From positions 1 through 56,517 of the forward strand of contig CAMDSH010000024.1 in NCBI GenBank assembly GCA_945907045.1: DNA of 56,517 nt. The letters are read 5' to 3'. The position numbers were made by a program, and so were the translations under genes. Positions 44,205 to 51,967 of the stretch are shown piece by piece (the first letter of the stretch is position 1; each line of letters opens with the position of its first letter). Under the pieces are notes generated by a model. That model was not told where the DNA came from. It saw only the letters and a list, made by a program, of their open reading frames with translations, and ran no database searches. The stretch comes from Rhizobium sp. Q54 (lineage in GTDB: Bacteria; Pseudomonadota; Alphaproteobacteria; Rhizobiales; Xanthobacteraceae).

Positions 44205-45749
44205 GTGGCAATTACAGACGCCCGCCGTGACGCAGCTGCAAGTGCGCTTTCGCGCCCGGTCAAGCGTTTGCTGATTCCTATTTTCGCTGTCGTGCTTGGA
44301 TTTTGCGCGGTTTGCGCGCACGTCCTGATCGAGGCACGCCAAGCTACCTGGGAGCGCGCGGCCGAGATCGCCGCCAGCCTCGCCGCCGCCATCGAATCCG
44401 ATATTTCCCGCAACATTGAAACGCTGGATTTGTCGCTGCAAGGCGTCGTCGACAATCTGAATTATCCCGATCTCGACAAGCTCGATCCCGAGCTGCGCAA
44501 ACTCGTCTTGTTTGACCGCTCGGCGACGGCGCGGCACATGGGCGCGATCATCACCATCGATAAGTTTGGCGATATAAGTCTGGATTCGCGGGCGGGCGAC
44601 ACCTCGCGCGTAAATCTCGCGGATCGCGACTATTTCCAGGTCCATAAAGACAGCGACTCGGCCGGGCTGTACATCAGCAAGCCCATGATTTCACGCGCCA
44701 GCGGGCAGTGGTTCATCGGGCTTAGCCGCCGCTTGTCGAACGCGGACGGTTCATTCGCCGGCGTCGTCATGGCCAGCCTTCGCCTTTCCTATTTCCAGCA
44801 ATTGTTCAAGGACGCCTCGCTCGGCGCCCACAGCAACATCACGCTGTCCCGTAACGACGGCATGGTGCTGATGCGCTGGCCATACAAAGAAGAATTCATC
44901 GGCATGAACATCTCGCATGCCGCGCTCTTCGAGCATCTGACGCACTCCCGCGCCGGGCGCTTCGAAACCTACGCCGCGACCGACGGACTGCACCGGCTTA
45001 TTGTCTACACCCAGATCGGAAACCTTCCGCTCGCGATCGGCGTCGGCCAGTCAACCGACGATATCTATGCGCGCTGGCGTCAATATGCCGTCGTTATCGG
45101 GCTCATGATCGCCTCACTTTGCGCGATGACCGTCTTTCTGGCGCTGTACCTGACGAGCGAATTGAAACGGCGCAGGGACGCCGAAGCCAATCTCGCGGTT
45201 CTTGCCATGACCGACGGACTGACCGCGCTCTCCAACCGCCGGCACTTCAACGAGGCGCTCGACCGCGAATGGCGGCGCGCCATGCGCGCGAAGGCGCCGG
45301 TCACCCTGATCATGCTCGATGCGGATTTGTTCAAGTCGTATAACGACGTTCACGGGCATCAGGCGGGCGACAAACTGTTGCAGACCATCAGCGCCGCGAT
45401 TACCGGCACCATCAGACGCGGAACGGATTTCGGCGCGCGTTATGGCGGCGATGAATTCGCAATCCTTTTGCCCGGAGCCCCGCTCGGCGACGCCGAACGG
45501 ATCGCGGAAAAAATCCGCTACCGCTTCACGGCGCTTTGCCAGCACGATCAGGTTGCCCCGTCGGGTCTAAGCATCGGGGTTGCGAGCGTCACGCCTGAGG
45601 CGGACGAGCATTACAGCGAGCTGGTCGGGCGCGCCGACATCGCGCTTTATCGCGCCAAGGATCTCGGCCGCAACCGCACGGAAACGGCGTCCGAACATCA
45701 CATTGAGCCGGTGAAAAACGTGGCGGCGAAACACCACCAGGCCGCCTAG
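44205..45749 (+). CDS. Diguanylate cyclase with periplasmic Cache-type sensor
   Basis: A 514-residue protein. Two membrane segments (about residues 20-42 and 294-317) enclose a periplasmic Cache/PDC-like domain (NLADRDYFQVHKDSDSAGLYIS, GQWFIGLSRRL). The cytoplasmic GGDEF domain has YGGDEF intact at 414-418, and an RxxD inhibitory site (RGTD, 405-408) lies five residues before it. It should make cyclic di-GMP with product feedback. GTG 44205 is chosen for its GGAAGG site; ATG 44178 has none. Its TAG shares bases with the stop of the convergent gene. Confidence 0.93.
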   Translation: MAITDARRDAAASALSRPVKRLLIPIFAVVLGFCAVCAHVLIEARQATWERAAEIAASLAAAIESDISRNIETLDLSLQGVVDNLNYPDLDKLDPELRKLVLFDRSATARHMGAIITIDKFGDISLDSRAGDTSRVNLADRDYFQVHKDSDSAGLYISKPMISRASGQWFIGLSRRLSNADGSFAGVVMASLRLSYFQQLFKDASLGAHSNITLSRNDGMVLMRWPYKEEFIGMNISHAALFEHLTHSRAGRFETYAATDGLHRLIVYTQIGNLPLAIGVGQSTDDIYARWRQYAVVIGLMIASLCAMTVFLALYLTSELKRRRDAEANLAVLAMTDGLTALSNRRHFNEALDREWRRAMRAKAPVTLIMLDADLFKSYNDVHGHQAGDKLLQTISAAITGTIRRGTDFGARYGGDEFAILLPGAPLGDAERIAEKIRYRFTALCQHDQVAPSGLSIGVASVTPEADEHYSELVGRADIALYRAKDLGRNRTETASEHHIEPVKNVAAKHHQAA

Positions 45750-46288
45750 CCCTTCGTCGCGACGAATTTGCAATTGCCGGTCCAGGCGGTGCTCACGCCG
45801 CCGCCGGTCACCGTGCCCTGAATCTTCATCGACTTGCCGGAGCGCGAAAGGGTGCCGTACCAGGCGCGCTGGCCGTAATACTGCGTCAGGATGGTGACGC
45901 TGTTGCCGCTGATTTCGCCGCCAGTGATTTTTCCGCCGCCGTCATAGACGCCGGTAAAATGGGAATCGGAATCGCCCTGGATGTCGAAGCTCCACACCGC
46001 CGTGCCATCGGCGCAACTCACATTGACGGTCCAGTGGCCGTCGAGCGAGGCGGCGTTCGGGCCCATCGCGCCGGGCTGAGCATCCGCACCCGGCTCGGCT
46101 CTCGGCCTGGCCGGACGCGCGGGCCGCGCAGGTGGTTGAGCGCGCGGCGCGGCGTCATCCGCGCCAACCGCCGATTTGTTCTGCTTGCCGATCGCGCCGC
46201 CGGTGCTGCCCGCCTGCGCGAGCGCCGTAACCACGCCAGCCGCCAGCAACGCGCCCGTGCACGCGATAAATAAAATCCGCCGATTCAT
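45746..46288 (-). CDS. Secreted protein with Pro/Ala/Arg-rich linker
   Basis: A 180-residue protein. A signal peptide (RILFIACTGALLAAGVVTA) is followed by a low-complexity stretch of Pro, Ala and Arg at about residues 47-72 and then a beta-rich C-terminal domain (LDGHWTVNVSCADGTAVWSFDIQGD... GVSTAWTGNCKFVA) with two Cys. The C-terminal domain recalls small secreted ligand-binding folds, but I cannot name it. Its stop overlaps the diguanylate cyclase stop at a CTAG palindrome. Confidence 0.75.
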   Translation of the reverse strand: MNRRILFIACTGALLAAGVVTALAQAGSTGGAIGKQNKSAVGADDAAPRAQPPARPARPARPRAEPGADAQPGAMGPNAASLDGHWTVNVSCADGTAVWSFDIQGDSDSHFTGVYDGGGKITGGEISGNSVTILTQYYGQRAWYGTLSRSGKSMKIQGTVTGGGVSTAWTGNCKFVATKG

Positions 46289-46346
46289 GCCGTTCCCCCG
46301 AAATGCCGTGTGTCAACGGCATCCCCCCGCAGCGCCTTGCGCCGCT

Positions 46347-47948
46347 TTACTGCTGCCAGGTGCGTAGCGCTTCTTCGAACACGCGATCTCCCGGCGCGCC
46401 TTTTTCCACCGCGATGATCCCGCGGCGGCCGTTGTTATAAACGACCGGGATGTCGAACCAGCTGCGCTCTCTGAGCAATTGCAGATTGCGCACCAGATCG
46501 GCTTCCGCGGCGGACAGGCCGACGAGGAAGAAGTTGTTGGTCACCTTCACGGCAAGGCCGGCGAGCGGCACGCCGCGCGTCTGCTCCGCCTGCTTCATCA
46601 GCACGCCCGGCACGTTGGCGATGCCGCCTTCGTCGAAGTCCGCCGGCAGCGTGAACAGAATTTCGATGGTGTGACTGGCGGGCAGCGCCTTGTCGGTGTT
46701 GCGGCGAAGCGACCACGTCATCTTCACCTTGCGCTCGGGAATTTCCACGTCGGCGCGGATGGCGAGTTCGGGCGCAAGGCCGGGGCCGGGCGAAACCGTT
46801 TCGGTGCGCCAGATCGCGGAGCCGACGAAGCGCTTGCCTTGCGGATCGGCGGCGTCTTCTTCGTACAGCACGACCTTCTGCGCGACAGTCGCGGCCGGTG
46901 CGCTGCCGGGCTGCGTCGTTGGCGCCGGCGCGCCGCCAACGCGGTCGGCGATTTTCGGGCGCGCCGTCGGGGGCGCCGCCGCATCGCGCGAAACCGTGGC
47001 GGGCTGGCTGCGGGTGAAGAAACTATAGGCCAACATCAAGTTGCTGCGCTGCCAATACGCAAAGGCGATGACGCAGATGGCGGCCATCGCCAGCACGGCG
47101 ATCCTGATCGGGCGGCGATAGGAGCGCTTCGGAACCTTGAAGTTTTCCTCCAGTTCGTCGAGCGCCGACGGCGATGGCCCCGCGCGCGGCACAGGCTGCA
47201 TGTCGGACAATTCGACCGGCTCCATCGCGCGCGTGAGTTCGGAGTCGGCGGGAATCTGGCGGTAGTCTTCCGGATGCATCCGCTCGCCGGGCTGCCCGTC
47301 CCGGCCCTCGCCGAAACGCTCCTCGTATCTCTGTTCGAACCGCGTCTCAAATTGCGTTTCCGGCCGCGGCTCGAAACGCTCTCCGAACCGCTCGTCGCTG
47401 CGCGGCTCCAGATGCGGTTCATTGTGAGGCGCGGCGTAAGGCTCCGGCGGCGGCTGAAAGCGCGGCTCGCTGCGAGAGTCGATACGCGGCTCGACACGGT
47501 CGTAATCGGAAGGCGGCACCGCGTCGTAAGTGTCGCGCGCGTATTGTCCCGCTTTCGCAGCCGCTCCGCCGAGATTCTCGGCTTCGTTGACGGTGTCGCG
47601 GAAACCTTTCAGGCCCTGGTCGCTGAGCGAGGGCAGATCGCCGCCCATGCGGCTGGCGGTGAAATCAGGCGACGGCGCATCGACGTTGTCCCCGCGATCG
47701 GCGCCGCCGATGTCGAGATAGGACGCACCGCGAGGCTGACGCGCCGCGTCCGCCTCGACGCTGCGGATGGCGTTTTCCAGCGCGAGGCGCTCGCGCGTGA
47801 TGTCGGTTTCACTCAACGGCGGTTCGGTGCTGCGCAACTGCGCGACCAGCGCGGTGCGCGCGCGCTCATACAGCGCACGGCGGACGTCGCCGGTGTTCTT
47901 TTCGAGACCGGCCACGGCGCGCGCGATCAATGGGTAATAATCGGCCAT
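46347..47948 (-). CDS. Single-span membrane protein with charged repeat region
   Basis: A 533-residue protein. The N-terminal 70 residues are helical (MADYYPLIARAVAGLEKNTGDVRRALYE). Residues of about 150-230 are an Arg/Glu/Pro/Phe low-complexity run of EPRSDERFGERFEPRPET-like units. One membrane segment near 285-303 is followed by a Pro/Ala linker and a C-terminal beta-rich domain (QKVVLYEEDAADPQGKRFVGSAIWRTE). It is probably in the inner membrane with the last domain periplasmic. It starts 57 bases after purA and may be cotranscribed. No known family recognised with certainty. Confidence 0.8.
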   Translation of the reverse strand: MADYYPLIARAVAGLEKNTGDVRRALYERARTALVAQLRSTEPPLSETDITRERLALENAIRSVEADAARQPRGASYLDIGGADRGDNVDAPSPDFTASRMGGDLPSLSDQGLKGFRDTVNEAENLGGAAAKAGQYARDTYDAVPPSDYDRVEPRIDSRSEPRFQPPPEPYAAPHNEPHLEPRSDERFGERFEPRPETQFETRFEQRYEERFGEGRDGQPGERMHPEDYRQIPADSELTRAMEPVELSDMQPVPRAGPSPSALDELEENFKVPKRSYRRPIRIAVLAMAAICVIAFAYWQRSNLMLAYSFFTRSQPATVSRDAAAPPTARPKIADRVGGAPAPTTQPGSAPAATVAQKVVLYEEDAADPQGKRFVGSAIWRTETVSPGPGLAPELAIRADVEIPERKVKMTWSLRRNTDKALPASHTIEILFTLPADFDEGGIANVPGVLMKQAEQTRGVPLAGLAVKVTNNFFLVGLSAAEADLVRNLQLLRERSWFDIPVVYNNGRRGIIAVEKGAPGDRVFEEALRTWQQ

Positions 47949-48004
47949 TGTACTTCTGAGTTCTTGAGACTTCTGTTTCTCGTCGTTTCTTATCGTTTCG
48001 GCGG

Positions 48005-49300
48005 TCAGCTCTCGAACGGGTTCTTCATCAGTATTGTATCTTCGCGCTCCGGGCTGGTGGAGAGCAAGGCGACCGGGCACCCGACAAGCTCCTCGACGCG
48101 GCGGACATATTTGACCGCCTGCGCCGGCAGTTGCGCCCACGAGCGCGCGCGCGCGGTCGGCTCTTTCCAGCCCGCCATCGTCTCATAAATCGGCTCGACT
48201 GCCGCCTGGGCGCGCTCCCCGGCGGGCAAATAATCGATCTCGCGGCCGTCCAGACGATAGCCCACGCAGACCTTGATTTCAGGCAAATCGTCGAGGATAT
48301 CGAGCTTGGTAAGCGCGAGCCCGTCGATGCCGCTGGTGCGCACGGTCTGCCGCACCAGCACCGCGTCAAACCAGCCGCAGCGGCGCGGACGCCCCGTCAC
48401 CGTGCCGAATTCGCGGCCGCGCTCGCCCAGCATCTTGCCGATGGTGTTGTTCATCTGATCGGTCGGGAATGGCCCCTCACCCACGCGCGTCGTATAGGCC
48501 TTGCAGATGCCGAGCACGTAATCGATCGCGTTGGGTCCCATCCCCGATCCGGTCGCCGCCTGCGCCGCCACCGTGTTGGAAGACGTGACATAGGGATAAG
48601 TGCCGTGGTCGATGTCGAGCAACGCGCCTTGAGCGCCTTCAAACAAAATACGTTTTCCCTCTCGCCGTTTGCCGTCGAGCAGCGACCAGACCGAATCCAT
48701 GTAAGGCAAAACCTGCGGCGCGAGCTTGGCGAGATCGTCGTAAATCGCCTTCGCCTTGAATTCGGTAAGGCCCGAGCCGCGCCGCAACGCGTTGTGATGC
48801 AACAGCAGCCGCTCGATCTTGTGATTGAGCGCCGGCAAATCGGCAAGGTCCATGAAACGGATCGCGCGCCGCCCGACTTTATCCTCGTAAGCCGGGCCGA
48901 TGCCGCGCTTGGTGGTGCCGATGCGCGAGGCGGAATTTTCACCCTCGCGCAGCACGTCGAGTTCCTGATGCAGCGGCAGGATCAACGTCGCGTTCTCCGC
49001 GATGCGCAGGTTGTCCGGCGTGACCGTAACGCCCTGCGTCTTGAGCTGCGCGATCTCCTTGATCAGCGCATGCGGGTCCACCACCACGCCGTTGCCGATG
49101 ACCGAGAGCTTGCCGCCGCGCACGACGCCGGATGGCAGCAGCGATAATTTGTAGGTGACGCCGTCGATGACCAGCGTGTGTCCGGCGTTATGGCCGCCCT
49201 GGAAGCGGACGATGATGTCGGCCTGCTCGGAGAGCCAGTCGACGATCTTGCCCTTGCCCTCGTCGCCCCATTGAGACCCAACCACGACCACGTTCGCCAT
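48005..49300 (-). CDS. purA: Adenylosuccinate synthetase
   Basis: A 431-residue enzyme that joins IMP and aspartate using GTP, the first step from IMP to AMP. The P-loop-like N-terminus is [12 protein letters not shown] (Asp13 catalytic), followed by [10 protein letters not shown] and later [12 protein letters not shown] and [15 protein letters not shown] motifs ([15 protein letters not shown]). Length and start [11 protein letters not shown] are standard. In related genomes serC-serA-purA are neighbours; here an inserted unit separates serA from purA. Confidence 0.98.
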   Translation of the reverse strand: MANVVVVGSQWGDEGKGKIVDWLSEQADIIVRFQGGHNAGHTLVIDGVTYKLSLLPSGVVRGGKLSVIGNGVVVDPHALIKEIAQLKTQGVTVTPDNLRIAENATLILPLHQELDVLREGENSASRIGTTKRGIGPAYEDKVGRRAIRFMDLADLPALNHKIERLLLHHNALRRGSGLTEFKAKAIYDDLAKLAPQVLPYMDSVWSLLDGKRREGKRILFEGAQGALLDIDHGTYPYVTSSNTVAAQAATGSGMGPNAIDYVLGICKAYTTRVGEGPFPTDQMNNTIGKMLGERGREFGTVTGRPRRCGWFDAVLVRQTVRTSGIDGLALTKLDILDDLPEIKVCVGYRLDGREIDYLPAGERAQAAVEPIYETMAGWKEPTARARSWAQLPAQAVKYVRRVEELVGCPVALLSTSPEREDTILMKNPFES

Positions 49301-49463
49301 CAGGACCCCTTCCCCGGCAAGCCGGCCTCGCGGCCATACGCCTTTTGCCCGCCAGCCAGGGCCTCATCCGGATAAAGGATGAAATCGGCAGAGGCAAGGC
49401 AGCGAAACGCCCCGCTGTGCCTTTCGCGCGGTACGGGTAAACCTCTGATTGAGCGCCTGTTTT

Positions 49464-49571
49464 TTAGAACCGCAGCGGCTTGGCCTGACGCACGGCGGGC
49501 AGGTCCTGCACCTTCGCCAAAACCTCCGGCGGCACCGTTCCATCGACCTCCACCAGCGCGATGGCGTCGCC
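49464..49571 (-). pseudogene. serA: Detached 3' end of serA (displaced native end)
   Basis: The last 35 codons of a serA gene, ending ...VRQAKPLRF and TAA at 49464-49466, lie 163 bases upstream of purA without the rest of the gene. They match the 3' end of the intact serA at 51968 with two differences in 106 bases, one giving Ala for Ser. This copy is probably the original serA end, cut off when the unit at 49572-51969 was inserted. Confidence 0.85.
49466..49571. repeat. 106-bp direct repeat, left copy (candidate attachment site)
   Basis: Matches 51970-52075 at 104 of 106 positions, then sequence diverges sharply on both sides. It lies within the serA 3' coding end. Confidence 0.93.
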
Positions 49572-49587
49572 AATCGCGGCTACGTGT

Positions 49588-51861
49588 CTAGTTTAGGCTT
49601 GCCCCCTTTTCCCGGCAGACGTTCTCCACCACCGCTGCTATGTCGTGAAGAAATGAATTCCGATCTAGCGAAGGGACCACATCTGGTACTGGTGCGGCAC
49701 GATCAAGAATCCTTTCGCCGATGATCGATGCGCGAATGTAACTTGAACCGCGGCCAGACTGATTGAACGCGTTCTGCCATTCAGGCATTCGTTCCGCACG
49801 CACACGTCGCGTTGCGAGGTCTTGAATCTTATCCGAAAGCGCCTCAGCAAGTTCATCAAATACCTGTTGTTTGTGTGCATCGTCAGTTGGCTCAACTGGA
49901 TTCCAGCGCACAGGATTCTGTAACAGCACGTACAGTCGTGTCTTGAGCTGCTGCCGGAGATCCGCAACTGGCTTTAGACTGTCGTATTCGTCGGCTCCGC
50001 CAGGTGTACAGAGTCGCCGGCTTAGCGCCCAAACCCGCTTCCAATGTTCCTTAGTTGCTCCCGGGTTAACCCCAAGGCCGAGGCGGGGCCACCATGCGTC
50101 GTGGAAACCCTCTGCTGCGCTTTTCGCGGCGAGCACCAAATTCATGCGCTCGTAAATTGGGGCCGATTGTATCGGGGCTGGGCGTTCGACGATTTTGTCT
50201 AAGGCGCCAAGTAATGTCTGAAGTTGAACGATCGTACGCTTCTGTGATTTCGTTGGTGCTTCGAGTGATTTGTCTATTCCACCTATGAAGAAGCAGCCAT
50301 CTTTCAGTCGGCCCCTTAGAGCTCTCTCCGCAAAAGGCCCAAGTTCCTCGCCTATTGAAGCGAGAACATTTTCTGCAGAAGCCAGCACGTGTTGCTCTTT
50401 GGCCGCTGCGTTTGGCAAGTTGTCGCCTTTGACTTCGTCAAAATGCGTAAATACGAGTAAGAGCTTCGCAGCGCCGCCGGATGTAATCATTTCCTTCATG
50501 GCTGCTACTGGTGCGGCCTGCATAGGAATTGTCGCATCATCGACAAGAACGACTGCATCTACCGAATCGATACGCTTGATCAAGGAACTTGATATTGCCG
50601 CTGCAGATTTTGGAGTGTGTCCGAGACCTTCGCCATCTAGCAAAACAAGCTTTGGCTGCTGACCTTCGTTCCACTGAGGCATAAAAGGGCCCGCTACACG
50701 TACGCCGTTTACTAGTGGGGTTAGCAATCTTCCAAAGCGTTGAGCATGATTGCCAGAGAAACGCGTCACCGTTTTGATGAAAGCTGCCCGATCATCTGTC
50801 TGCCATGACCACGACTGAGGCCATCCTTGTTTGTTACGGCGAAGTGTCCCAGCCTCATCCAACATAGAAAAGCGCAACTCTATTTCGCCCATCAGGTCGT
50901 CAGTGATTTGATGAAACTCGTCGTCTTCCCGCAGTCTCCGATCGAGTTCCTCCTCAAATAATTCGTCGATAACGCGTTGATCTTTCTCGTCGGTTGCGCC
51001 CAACTCTGTTTTCAGTTTATCGCCATGTCTTTTTGCTGTGGCTCGTACTGCGGAAACACACTTCGAGAGCAGGACGTTAGTGGCATCAAGGTCAATAGCC
51101 TGTTCAGCCGCGCTCCTATCGAGAACCTCAAGTGTATCGTTGTCATCCGTATCCTCATCGTCATCATGTGAAGGCACTTGCGGGCCATTGCCCAAAACGT
51201 AATTGAAGCGGAACCGCTGATTGACGTGCACTAAAAGCTTCCGCAAAACTTCCGGGTCCCCGTCACCGCGATACGCCGAGAGGATCGCCTCGGAAACACA
51301 TTCGTTAATGTGTTCTCGGACCTCGTCTACCGGAAAAAAGGTGACAGCGGCCCTGAACGGCCCGCGATCAAGGATGACTTCAGTTTCGTGTACAGTGGTT
51401 TTTGCCGTGGAAGTTGACGGAAATTTCTCCGACTTTGGATCGGTCCCTATCAACTGCCTCAACAATGTCGTCTTGCCAGCACCCGTCGTACCTAAAAGCA
51501 GTGCGCGCCTATAATCAGAGTCTTTCGAACGTGGTAGCTCAATGATGGACTCGCGAATTAATCCAAAATCGTTTTCCTCCGGTGTCATGCCGTGAAAAAA
51601 TATCTCCACCACCCGAGGCAGAAAGCGTGTTTCAGCTTCGCTCTTGGCGGACAAGTTCCAAAAAAAATCATCGGCAAGTAGTTGGTTCAGCTGATCTCTA
51701 AGATTAGCGGCATCGGATTCGTTCTCGGTGCCAAGTCCCTGGCGAACCCGCAATCCCGTTTTTCCGGTATTCGGGTCTATCCGTGCGGGATGCCGAAAAA
51801 TTACGGCCCAAGCACTGCGCCCCTGGGAGCGGCTCAGTGAGGCAACAAACCGCTTATCCAT
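49588..51861 (-). CDS. Large P-loop GTPase-like protein of the inserted unit
   Basis: A 757-residue protein. Residues 10-65 (AWAVIFRHPARIDPNTGKTG, RVRQGLGTENESDAANLRDQL) resemble the strand-strand-helix DNA-binding arm of tyrosine integrases. Walker A/G1 is GTTGAGKTT at 124-132; a G3-like LLDGEGLGHT is at 407-416 and a G4-like VFTHFDEVKG at 470-479. About 275 residues with an acidic loop (231-245, SHDDDEDTDDND) separate G1 from G3. The C-terminal 250 residues are helical. There is no membrane segment. GGAG precedes the ATG. Dynamin-like or septin-like GTPase is the nearest description; function unknown. Confidence 0.8.
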   Translation of the reverse strand: MDKRFVASLSRSQGRSAWAVIFRHPARIDPNTGKTGLRVRQGLGTENESDAANLRDQLNQLLADDFFWNLSAKSEAETRFLPRVVEIFFHGMTPEENDFGLIRESIIELPRSKDSDYRRALLLGTTGAGKTTLLRQLIGTDPKSEKFPSTSTAKTTVHETEVILDRGPFRAAVTFFPVDEVREHINECVSEAILSAYRGDGDPEVLRKLLVHVNQRFRFNYVLGNGPQVPSHDDDEDTDDNDTLEVLDRSAAEQAIDLDATNVLLSKCVSAVRATAKRHGDKLKTELGATDEKDQRVIDELFEEELDRRLREDDEFHQITDDLMGEIELRFSMLDEAGTLRRNKQGWPQSWSWQTDDRAAFIKTVTRFSGNHAQRFGRLLTPLVNGVRVAGPFMPQWNEGQQPKLVLLDGEGLGHTPKSAAAISSSLIKRIDSVDAVVLVDDATIPMQAAPVAAMKEMITSGGAAKLLLVFTHFDEVKGDNLPNAAAKEQHVLASAENVLASIGEELGPFAERALRGRLKDGCFFIGGIDKSLEAPTKSQKRTIVQLQTLLGALDKIVERPAPIQSAPIYERMNLVLAAKSAAEGFHDAWWPRLGLGVNPGATKEHWKRVWALSRRLCTPGGADEYDSLKPVADLRQQLKTRLYVLLQNPVRWNPVEPTDDAHKQQVFDELAEALSDKIQDLATRRVRAERMPEWQNAFNQSGRGSSYIRASIIGERILDRAAPVPDVVPSLDRNSFLHDIAAVVENVCREKGASLN

Positions 51862-51870
51862 GGCTTTCTC

Positions 51871-51949
51871 CGTTGTTCAGGCGTTGTTCCGAACACTATG
51901 GAGCCATGGATGGCATGTCAATCATTTTCTGAACAACGACAGAACAACG
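51871..51949. promoter_or_regulatory. Four-box dyad-symmetric operator-like array
   Basis: CGTTGTTC at 51871-51878 and 51882-51889; its inverse GAACAACG at 51931-51938 and 51942-51949. Boxes within each pair are 11 bp apart, and the two pairs are exactly symmetric about position 51910. The array starts 9 bases upstream of the GTPase-like ATG and overlaps its ribosome-binding region. Confidence 0.75.
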
Positions 51950-51967
51950 ACATTATCGTACAATTAC

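Noticed and set aside
49364..49573. A 69-residue open frame beside purA
   Set aside because: It is an out-of-frame reading of the detached serA 3' end; the serA frame itself is the meaningful one.
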